NCBI GenBank assembly: GCA_037576195.1
Contig: CM075101.1
Span: 19,158,001 to 19,222,000, forward strand
Source of the DNA: Phytoseiulus persimilis
Lineage: Eukaryota > Arthropoda > Arachnida > Mesostigmata > Phytoseiidae
Direction of reading: 5' to 3'
DNA: 64,000 bases
Both the position numbers and the translations under genes were made by a program. The notes below the pieces were generated by a model. It was not told the origin of the DNA and ran no database searches. It saw only the letters and a program-made list of their open reading frames with translations. Shown piece after piece: positions 56,307 to 64,000 of this stretch. Numbering within the stretch: the first letter of the stretch is position 1; each line of letters starts with the position of its first letter.

Positions 56307-56846
56307 GTGCTCATGACGGAGAGAGGAGCATCCGCGTGGGATATTTGGGGAGTGAAAGCTCTCGATGGCTCCAAACGACAACTACTACGACGTTGGTTGA
56401 GGCCGATCACAATGTTTTTGACGGTATTTCGACGGGACACGGGGCAGAATGAGGAGCGAAGCTTCAAGAAGCCAAAAGTTATCCACCGAAACGATATTTG
56501 TTTCACTGCGGCTCAGTCAATTCCGGCGATGCTTGCGAAACTTTTGACGGACGTAAAGCGGCGCCAACCGGAGAGTCTGTCGTTTCGCCAGCTAGTCACT
56601 CAACGAACGGGCAGACAGACAGGCAGACAAACAGGCTGGCAAACAGGCAAACACGAAACGGAGGCTTGTTCAATTCTCGCTATTCTTCGGTGTATCGACG
56701 CGTCCTACGCTGCAAATGGTTTTTCCTCCCCGCGCAGTCTTCACTGCGAATCTTCTCGAGTGTTAGCGTTCGCTGCAACGCTGTCCGTCGATGGGACAGT
56801 TCGATTTGACAGAGAGGTCGAGTCAAGACCACTGCTGAATCGATAA
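56307..56846 (+). CDS. 179-codon ORF crossing a CAGA-type microsatellite
   Basis: From ATG 56313 the frame is open to 56846. The middle (RTGRQTGRQTGWQTGK) is encoded by an imperfect CAGACAGG repeat at 56609-56652. The opposite strand has a better-balanced frame at its right end (56741-57058). This may be chance in low-stop sequence. Confidence 0.22.
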   Translation: MLMTERGASAWDIWGVKALDGSKRQLLRRWLRPITMFLTVFRRDTGQNEERSFKKPKVIHRNDICFTAAQSIPAMLAKLLTDVKRRQPESLSFRQLVTQRTGRQTGRQTGWQTGKHETEACSILAILRCIDASYAANGFSSPRSLHCESSRVLAFAATLSVDGTVRFDREVESRPLLNR

Positions 56847-57058
56847 CCGCGAACCACGGCTACTAATTGAGTGCTTGATAAGTTACGAATTACGATGAAA
56901 GTGGCAACCACGAGCTCTTTCTTAAACTGATCGGTGAGCACTGGTTCTAGTTCGATGTGAGCTAGCGACTCCCATCCGTGGTACCGGCGACCCGATCGTA
57001 CGACGCAGAGCGCTCCAATTGTAGCAGAGCGTTCGAGAGATCGGAGGGTCGAAACCAT
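56741..57058 (-). CDS. Candidate gene start with mitochondrial-type leader
   Basis: The ATG at 57058 reads MVSTLRSLERSATIGALCVV, a basic Ser/Arg/Ala start without acidic residues in the first part, apart from one Glu, then HIELEPVLTDQFKKELVVAT and a Ser/Thr-rich end. The leader looks like a mitochondrial targeting sequence. No family recognised. Confidence 0.3.
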   Translation of the reverse strand: MVSTLRSLERSATIGALCVVRSGRRYHGWESLAHIELEPVLTDQFKKELVVATFIVIRNLSSTQLVAVVRGYRFSSGLDSTSLSNRTVPSTDSVAANANTREDSQ

Positions 57059-57273
57059 TGAAGATCATGAAAGCTCAGGGTCTATTTATGTTTGTTGAAA
57101 ACATGCAGCAGTGTCCTCTGCGGAGTCGGCAGAGATGAGACTCCACCGACTTACACACTTGTCTCTCATAATGATTAGAAGAATATTCTTCTTTCAAATC
57201 GGGAACACCCGCAAATCCACGCGCAGTTGCGAACAACAACACGACGGAGGAAGAGTGAGAGGAGGATACTCAC

Positions 57274-57381
57274 TGGTTGTTTTGACAGCTTCCACGCGGA
57301 GGTGGAGCTACCGATTGACATACCTTGAAACCATGAGAACAGTGTCAAGTTCTTGCTGTGAGCAAGAACCCTCCCCCGCAT
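57274..57381 (-). CDS. Candidate first exon, 36 codons
   Basis: The ATG at 57381 opens MRGRVLAHSKNLTLFSWFQG and runs to a strong GTGAGT donor in phase 0. The next exon was not found; it may belong with the frame at 57058 but no acceptor joins them. Confidence 0.3.
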
Positions 57382-57572
57382 CTCAGCGTTCACCCGGCTC
57401 TAAACACATTCAACGTCAGCCTCGATTCCGCAGTGTTCTAGCCCAACGAATGAATGCCACTTCGTGAAACCGAGCAGAGTTGCCCAATCTTCGGTTGGGA
57501 CTGAAAATCAGGAGCATTATTCAAGTTGTCACCTGTCGAAGCTTGCATCGTCGTTTTCTCATTTCTCAATAG

Positions 57573-57649
57573 ATCTTGAGCGTACACAGGCTACCCTGGA
57601 TGGGACATACGAATCACGGCTGAACACAACGGGAATCATGGCAGAATGA
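57573..57649 (+). CDS. Candidate terminal exon
   Basis: After a long pyrimidine-rich acceptor (TTTCTCATTTCTCAATAG) 24 codons read LERTQATLDGTYESRLNTTG and stop at TGA. The acceptor is among the best in the window. The upstream exon is unknown. Confidence 0.3.
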
Positions 57650-57654
57650 AAAAG

Positions 57655-58360
57655 GGGTCGGGCCACGTCTCACGATGGAGTGGTTTGAGCTGAGCCCATC
57701 TCTGGATTGCCAATACGATATGAGGAAACCTCGACGGGGAAAATTATAAGGGAGAAGCTTCACTCCGACGAAAATAAAGCTTCTCTGTTGAGCACAATGG
57801 GTTACACGACGTGACGAAGCCTATAGCCGACATCTGACTGCTTTTCGATGAAATCCTTGTGAGCTTCGCTCCTCCGTCCATTCCTATCGCTCGTCCTGAG
57901 AGTTTTCTCTCACGTCCGTGGTTCAATCATACTTTGACAGTGCCCTTTTGCGATTCGGTAACGCTGTTGTTTTCCTCGAAAATCGAGATGCCTCTTATCC
58001 CGGACGGAACTTTCAAGTAGATTGCTAGATCGTGGATTGGTGGTCGTTGTCAGATGTGATTCCAGGATTCCGTCTTCCGAACAGGATCCAAGCTGTTGGA
58101 ATATTGAATTGGAAAGGATGGCTGTCCGTCAAAATTTAACGCCATCTAGTCACCGCTCTGCAGTTAAACATCCCTACCAGATCTCGCCCACAGGCATCCT
58201 GCCGAATCGCTCATTCGAAAAACAACATGAGCCTTCTATTGTCCACCGCTCCTGCCCTTCGTCAGGAGACATACTGGCTTAACTGAGCGGAAATAGGTTT
58301 CCAATGTCCAGAATGTCTGTGTGGAGAAGTTGGTGTCCGTGGAACATCCGCTCAATCAGA
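57655..58360. other. No recognisable gene
   Basis: Short frames only on both strands. Confidence 0.35.
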
Positions 58361-58367
58361 GAAAGTT

Positions 58368-58730
58368 TTGCGTGGCGGATCGAAAATTGGATGGAATGTG
58401 GAGTGGTTCCGCGAATCGAGCCACCCAATATTAGAACAAGGCCTTGAAGCGGATGAAGAAAATATTCGGTTTTGTCATCGGCACCCTCGCTCATCTTTAG
58501 GACTGCCACGAGGAGCGAAAGAGGACGATCAACTGCTACGGTTTAGACTAATTGAGCGAGTCCTTGATTCCGTAACTGATCGAGACCCAGAACATTTTAC
58601 CCATACTCTTGGGCATTACTCGTGGACTTCATGTTTTATCTTGCTTGCTGCCCACAGATTGATCCTGTTCACAGACCTTGGGAGCATGACTACGGACAAG
58701 ACTCCTTGGAGTGTCAGGTCTGAAATCTGA
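58368..58730 (+). CDS. Candidate exon region, unidentified
   Basis: A 120-codon frame without ATG near its start reads LEADEENIRFCHRHPRSSLG and RFRLIERVLDSVTDRDPEHF. It lies just upstream of the desaturase exons, and a phase-2 GT at 58723 would fit the first of them, but the donor (GTCTGA) is weak. No family recognised. Confidence 0.3.
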   Translation: MRGGSKIGWNVEWFRESSHPILEQGLEADEENIRFCHRHPRSSLGLPRGAKEDDQLLRFRLIERVLDSVTDRDPEHFTHTLGHYSWTSCFILLAAHRLILFTDLGSMTTDKTPWSVRSEI

Positions 58731-58804
58731 CTCCCAGGGTCAGAGAATCGGGGTCGCTCTGAGATTTCCGATGGCAATTTTATTCATTCCCCTCTTCTAT
58801 CTAG

Positions 58805-61800
58805 GACGAACACGACGCTCAAGGAGGGCAGCACACCAGAGAAAACTCTGAAATACTCCGCGATGAAATCAACCTCGCCCCACGACATGGACGAAATCGA
58901 GGTATTTATAATAGCCCATTCGTCAACGAAAACAGTGTTCTCTCTAACTCTCCGCTCAAATTGCTGAGATCGTGTGAAATAGGGGGATAAGCGGGGAAGA
59001 ACCAGGCAAACAATGTTGTAGTATCACATGAAATATCACTTACCGGCCAACGCCGGTACGATGATGATCCCGATGGCAGTGAGCAATTCACCGCCGCCGC
59101 GTTCACCTTTGGACCCTCGAGCGAAACTCTCTGAAGAAGAAGTTCTCTCGTCTCTGAGCACGAGTTCCGTCTTATGCTCGGGGCCTCCGAGGGAAACGTC
59201 CGTGGACTAGTCCAGCACCTGGAATTGCTGCTCTTGACGAGGCAGCCTCGCGGTCTCTAGTGAGAAGTCTCCAGGATATTTCGAACCCGACTTTAATAAT
59301 TCTCGATTCCATTCCTTAGGCTCAGAAGCTGGGGGAGCGAGTGGAGTACATGCTCCGCGAAGCTCTCGAGAAACTCGAGGAGCTGTGGGCCTCAACCGGT
59401 ATTACGAATGCCAAACTCAAGGACTTGCTCTACCACAACATCTTGAAGGTTGGAATTCCCTTCGAATGAATATATGTACAACAGAATTCTTCAGCCTCTA
59501 TGAAACTGCTCGTATATTCGAGTGTGAGCACAGCTCTGCAGACGGTTTCTCAGAATGCCATCGAAATCTACCACAAATTCAATCATGACGTTCGGGGACC
59601 GCGGTTTGAACCGATTTCGGGAAATCCCAATCGTAACTGACCTCCGAGTTTTTTTTCAAGGTTGGATTGCTTCATGCGCTCGCAATTTATGGTATCCTTT
59701 ACGTTCCGTACGTCAAATGGCAAACAGCGGCGTGGAGTAAGTTTCCCCACGATTTGTTCTATTTCTTAAGTAATTCAACTCTCGTTAAAGTCCCCTTTGC
59801 GACCCCCATCTACATGTGCCTGTGTGAAGCGATGTCGGAAGTGACGTTATTTCCGCGCTACGTCTTCGCTTTCCCTTCTCCTTCACTCCTTGACAGGTGT
59901 TGACAAAGTGGCGATTGCTGCTCATTCCGAAACTCGAAATCCGCGCTCTTTCAACAGAAGCAGCTGACACGGAATGCTGATGAATACCCCAGACGAAAAT
60001 ATTGTAGTTGCGAGTCCGGTCACCGCAATGATTGTCTCGCCACCTGAGCATCCTCATTGCAATTAATGATGTCAGGGATACTATTTAACGCTTGATCGCG
60101 CGAAGACGTCTCCTCGCGAACGCCTCCTTGAGAACCTGACGCTCTTTGTTTCTGAGAGAAGATGGCGGGGATGTGTGCGGAAAGAGTGTTACAAACGGTA
60201 TTTTGACCGTTACGACAGACGGAAGCACACGCACGCGCGGATTTGATGGAGCGCCGCTAAAACTGCGGAATTGATACTCGTGATCATCACAGAAAATACG
60301 CTGTCAAGCAAGTCGGAGATGTCTGTCTTGGAAAGAGAGGACCACCGAATGCGTTGGAGCACTCGACCAAGGACGGAAATTATTTCGGCGTCGAAGTGTG
60401 TTCCTTCGGGAGCGAAAGTATCGGAGAGCACTCGATCTCTCAACGAAATAAACCTCTAAGATCGAGCGAGACATTCAGCGCGAATGAGATTTCGTTATCA
60501 GTGAATCATTCGGATGCTGGATACAGAGCGCAGTGGGATTCGCGGCTCGAACGTTCCTTCTTCGCCCATCGGAAGTGCTAGTCGTTGTCTCCACGGAGCC
60601 CGACGGATTATTTGGGAAGCTGATGGAAGATCTTTTGGGTTATTTGGTCGATGATTTGATGGATGGCCGGTTACGGTTTGACAGTCGCGTGGATTGCGGT
60701 TCACCGGTCAAAACATCGAACCAAATCCAAAGCGTGCTTTCATCTGGTGGCTCTTCTTATTGACGGGCCGCGACGTGCCCGGAGAAAAAAAAAAACGGCA
60801 TCCCGCGTCCCAAAATAATTCCTCGCCCATCTCGCACTGCACACTTGATCAATGAGATTGTCAGCCGTAACGACCGCTCTCTTGATTTATTCCCATCGTC
60901 CCTCTCTATTGGCTCTTCTAATTGTTATCTCCGCATAGAGGGAAGCAATTAAACATTCATACAATTCCATTCTGCTGATCGCCGGATGAATGAAGACGGC
61001 GATGGGGCTTCGCTCGCACTGCTTGGACGCCTCACGTGAGCCGAAATGGCATTCCCCTTCCTGACTTTCACTCGCTCAGTGCATCGAGTCATCAACGATT
61101 CTGATGCGTGCACTTGCCCTGTTACGCGCTTGCGTAATTCCGCTAACGGATTCTGAAGGATGGCCAGAAAGAAGAAAGCGCGGCAAAGCGGGTCACGATA
61201 TCCGCCACTAGAGAGCTGCTGTCAGGATCCAGAATTTCTGCCTCATTCGAGGTCCTGCGCCTCTGGTCTCTTGCGAGCCTCAGGGAAGGTCGAGGACCAA
61301 GGAGCTCGACTCCCGTGTTCCCGAATGTGGCCAAATATTCGCGTTCGTCTGATGCCATCCAGAGTGGCAAAATCTACGGACCATGGTGATGACAGCTTGA
61401 GATGACAAGGTCAAGACCTTGTCATCGAATCACTAGTCGGATACACCAGTTGTCCACACCTTGCAGCTGCCTGAACGATGGGTCATGATCAATAATTCTT
61501 TGACTCGCGCGAGCGGGTGGTTTCCGTGTCCTGTGCATCAACGAGTGGTTTTCTCCCCTCGCGATCCAGGAATGTGAAATCTGAACTGTCGGATCATTTG
61601 TGGAGCTTCCGTCGCCATAAATCGCCGAACATTGAAGCCAGACGGGAGCAAATAGTTCGCGAAACGAGCGCAATTCTTGGATAGGAATTGTGACCTCCAA
61701 ATACGGGGCTCGACACGATCAATAGTTGGGAAATTCGTTGATTGAGCCCTTCCGCCATGGGCTCGAAGCGCCCCTCGCACAAAACGTAAGTCGTAAACCG

Positions 61801-63902
61801 AGCGACTCCGCACACCTCGTCGAGTATAATCCGAGTTCTTGATGGGTCGTTGAAGCCCATCATAAGTCTTTCGAAGTCATCAACGAAATTTCAAGCATAT
61901 TTGGACTCCAGCGGCATCCACTAGTCTTTCAAAACATTGAGGCGCGTCGAAACTGATCGCACTGCCGAGCTGACACTCGGTTCGAATCGTAATTCCAGTA
62001 ACTGCGGTCTGATTCGAGTGTCCACCAGTCATCCAGGCGTGCTGCGCTTCCCGTCGGAAAGAATCTGTTGCGGACGCCCATCTTGGGTGCACGCGAGTTC
62101 AACCGAGACTCGATCTAAGGGAAAGGCGATCTATGTATCCGTGAACGAGGCAGCGGTGATTTTGAAGCAAGCCCATCCTGACAGCTTCCGTGATTTGCTA
62201 GAGCTCTCGGGTGCAACGGCAGCGCATGCATATCGTTATCGGAAAATGTCCTCACATTGATTCGTCCCCATAACCCTTTTGTTGTTCGGTTATGAGACGC
62301 CGGGCTGGGAGGAAGTTTGTTTTCTCCGAAAACAGAGTCGAAATATATCGACAGCGAAAAACAGGTCAAGAATCAAAGGTCGAGCGATGTCAACACAAAA
62401 TCGTCAGACATCGCTTTAACGCGTTCCAAAAGTTCTTGTTGAAATTTTCGACTTTGAAGGGGCTTGTCTGCAGGGCGTTCGCTCTCCCCGGGTTTCTCGT
62501 CTTCCATGAGGACTTTGATTGTAGTCAACGTTCTGGCGCCGTGAAGAGTCTTGACAATGGGCCTGAACGGACTGTTTCAAGTCTATTGAAGAAATTCCGC
62601 GAAGGAATCAGTTGGTACCCCACGTTCAGGGCGTCTCGGTCATTCTTGATCCGTAAAATTCTCAGAAGAGGAGGACTGCCCGAAAAAGAATCGATGGGAA
62701 ACAGTGCACAAGCGAGGAGTCGTAGTGGTGACGAAAATAAACGAGGAAAACGCTCGCGGTCAAAGAGTTCTTCCCTGTCGTGTTGACACTGCTCAAAAGC
62801 AATCAAAACAAGCGACTGCATGATTACTGTGAGAGGTGACGTGAAGTGCCAGGGAAGAAAATCGAAGACGGGCATGGGGAAAAACCGTTAGCCGTCAGCA
62901 CTGGGCGTGTAAAAAATCACGTTCGTGCATTGGTGAAAGTGAATTCTTCCCGCCACATCCGTGACACCAGTGTCTCAACAACAGCGCCCTTCGCCTAATT
63001 GATTCTTGATGGCTCTGGCGGATTCATTATTTCGAATTCTTCGCTCGTCCTCGATGATTCTGGCGAGATGTGGGAGAATCGAGAAGAGCATCTTCCCTCA
63101 ATTCATTCCCTCTGTCGAGCTGATCAAAAGCGCAGAGTTGAGTTTTTTTAGGAAAATGCTGTGTTCGACTTTCAGTTCATGGTGATGAATCATCACTGAT
63201 GATAGCCCAGGCTTCCCAGACTGATCGTTGCACGTTCTCCCATTTCCGAGGGGAAACTTTCAGGTATTTCGGAGGCTCGCGATTCGAGAAAACCTCCAAA
63301 GATCCCCAACATCACATGAATCTGCTCATCTACGCGCGGGGGTTTCGACGTCTTCGAAAGCTCTGATGGTGGCGCTCGGTATATTTGCTCATTCGTCCGC
63401 CCGCGCGTCCGTGCGTTCCCTGCCTCTTACTCAACGCTGACATACTTGATCTTGACGAAGGAAGGCTCGCGGAAATTTTCGCGGTCGCTTCTGTTTGTCC
63501 AAACGGCTGCTCATTTCTGGAAAGCCTTTCCGCCAATTCACTGCATCTTCAAGAAGAGATAAGGAGGAAGCCTTCGATCGCCGACTTCGCAAAATCGGTC
63601 GAGAAGGAACTGCGTGGTTCGAGTCTGGTTCCCGGGGCTTCCAACTCCGTGGGGTCCGCGCAATCCCCCAGGGGACGGCGCGTGCTGGAGCGCTCCCAAG
63701 GCTGGCGAGAATTCGAGCTGAGATCAATTGGGTTTTTTCATTTCGCAGCTTTCTTCTACCTCAGCGTATCCGGATTGTCAGTGACCGCCGGAGCTCATCG
63801 ACTCTGGTGTCATAGGTCATATAAGGCTAGGTGGCCGCTGAGGCTCTTCTTGATGCTGGCGAACTGTTGCGTTGCCCAGAACGATCTCTACGATTGGGTC
63901 CG
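58805..63902 (+). CDS. Acyl-CoA delta-9 desaturase, 5' exons (partial)
   Basis: This membrane enzyme of the endoplasmic reticulum puts a double bond into stearoyl- or palmitoyl-CoA. Exons are 58805-58901, 59320-59448, 59661-59736 and 63749-63902; phases agree at every join and the gene continues past the window. The third and fourth exons give HALAIYGILYVPYVKWQTAA, a first membrane hairpin, and SGLSVTAGAHRLWCHRSYKA, where HRLWCH is the first His box, then QNDLYDWVR, which normally precedes the second box. The second exon ends YHNILK, aligning with WRNVIL of relatives. The N-terminal part is unusual: a charged helix (EYMLREALEKLEELWASTGI) that I do not know from other desaturases. The intron from 59737 to 63748 is 4 kb and holds other open frames. 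Assignment of the first exon is weaker than the rest. Confidence 0.72.
59740..61140. other. Desaturase intron, first part; no confident gene
   Basis: Open frames 60210-60443 (minus, AEIISVLGRVLQRIRWSSLS) and 60533-60763 (plus, GLFGKLMEDLLGYLVDDLMD) look mildly coding but overlap open frames on the other strand. An A13-like tract lies at 60785-60796. Confidence 0.3.
61143..61358 (-). CDS. Candidate ORF in the desaturase intron, minus strand
   Basis: From ATG 61358 the frame reads MASDEREYLATFGNTGVELL, then a basic part and AEILDPDSSSLVADIVTRFA, to TAG. The balance looks coding. A plus-strand frame (61160-61405, starts MARKKKARQSGSRYPP) overlaps it. Unknown function. Confidence 0.28.
   Translation of the reverse strand: MASDEREYLATFGNTGVELLGPRPSLRLARDQRRRTSNEAEILDPDSSSLVADIVTRFAALSSFWPSFRIR
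61401..61426. promoter_or_regulatory. Perfect palindrome of AGGTC-type half sites
   Basis: GATGACAAGGTC (61401-61412), two A, then its exact reverse complement GACCTTGTCATC (61415-61426). CAAGGTC is the half-site of nuclear-receptor monomer or dimer binding. It sits inside the desaturase intron; a regulatory role is inference. Confidence 0.35.
61880..62092 (-). CDS. Candidate ORF in the desaturase intron, minus strand
   Basis: From ATG 62092 the frame reads MHPRWASATDSFRREAQHAW, then TAVTGITIRTECQLGSAISF and CFERLVDAAGVQICLKF. It is followed at once by another open minus frame (61594-61863). A plus-strand frame (61937-62260, ending SFRDLLELSGATAAHAYRYR) is equally plausible, so strand is undecided. 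Confidence 0.27.
   Translation of the reverse strand: MHPRWASATDSFRREAQHAWMTGGHSNQTAVTGITIRTECQLGSAISFDAPQCFERLVDAAGVQICLKFR
62292..62786 (+). CDS. Uninterrupted 164-codon ORF nested in the desaturase intron
   Basis: The ATG at 62292 opens a single frame of 164 codons: MRRRAGRKFVFSENRVEIYR, FNAFQKFLLKFSTLKGLVCR, and a basic Ser/Arg tail (GDENKRGKRSRSKSSSLSC). The tail suggests a nuclear, RNA- or DNA-binding protein. An intronless gene on the same strand inside an intron could be a retrocopy, an alternative exon, or chance. No family recognised. Confidence 0.35.
   Translation: MRRRAGRKFVFSENRVEIYRQRKTGQESKVERCQHKIVRHRFNAFQKFLLKFSTLKGLVCRAFALPGFLVFHEDFDCSQRSGAVKSLDNGPERTVSSLLKKFREGISWYPTFRASRSFLIRKILRRGGLPEKESMGNSAQARSRSGDENKRGKRSRSKSSSLSC
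62790..63745. other. Desaturase intron, last part
   Basis: From 63385 the frame of the last desaturase exon is already open for 366 bases upstream of its acceptor, reading DILDLDEGRLAEIFAVASVC and other coding-like sequence. This may be an alternative 5' exon of the desaturase or chance. A good acceptor (TTTTTTCATTTCGCAG) at 63733-63748 supports splicing at 63749. Confidence 0.35.
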
Positions 63903-64000
63903 GTGAGTATCCATTCTCAGAGCGCTCGCAAGGACTTCGACGGGAATGTCGTTCGCCGAATCGGGCGGACGAATTCTGTTCTGGGACTCTTGGGAGCTTG

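Noticed and set aside
56307-56660. Gln/Thr/Gly repeat protein
   Set aside because: The repeat is a DNA microsatellite of CAGACAGG type and the frame lacks independent support.
59320-59448. Exon first read as a MAP65/PRC1 N-terminal helix
   Set aside because: Its end aligns position by position with the desaturase segment before the first membrane hairpin and its phase fits the next desaturase exon, so it was assigned there.

Overview
This is eukaryotic nuclear DNA, most likely from an arthropod and possibly a chelicerate (mite or tick). The evidence is: protein-coding segments that join only across GT-AG introns of about 70-100 bases (a few much longer); AATAAA near a stop codon; no operons or Shine-Dalgarno sites; and a transposon set (mariner, Tc3-like, ZMYM/hAT type, R1-type and other non-LTR elements) typical of arthropods. 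The chelicerate assignment is inference.

Best-supported host genes. (1) A complete six-exon Rho-family GTPase on the minus strand (20899-22497), 201 residues, ending in the prenylation box CTIL. (2) The 5' part of an acyl-CoA delta-9 desaturase on the plus strand (58805 to the right edge), with the first histidine box and a 4 kb intron. (3) A four-exon gene for a single-pass membrane protein with ten Glu-Glu-Pro hexapeptide repeats (31782-32708). (4) A coiled-coil protein with a hydrophobic C-terminal segment (11747-12372), possibly joined to a signal-peptide exon at 9610. (5) Several unidentified multi-exon or single-exon candidates whose splice phases agree, such as 50638-51294, 52775-53408 and 48778-49197.

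Mobile DNA. A structurally intact mariner (13803-15086, perfect 31 bp terminal repeats, TA duplication, uninterrupted DD34D transposase) lies inside an older R1-type retrotransposon remnant. Next to it is a nearly intact ZMYM-type hAT element whose transposase carries one premature stop (16489-18945). Dead copies include a Tc3-like element (6390-7413), a second mariner (34960-35600), and non-LTR fragments at 5359-5805 and 27540-27970.

Repeats. A 45 bp minisatellite unit occurs at three separate places (near 7.7, 19.4 and 38.4 kb). There are also a ten-copy 16 bp array with inverted copies 300 bases away, an in-frame ten-copy 18 bp array, a long hairpin, a perfect palindrome and long C and G tracts.

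Limits. Exons were joined by eye from reading frame and splice signals. Many short open frames look coding but match no family I recognise; these carry low confidence. No CRISPR, rRNA or complete tRNA was seen.
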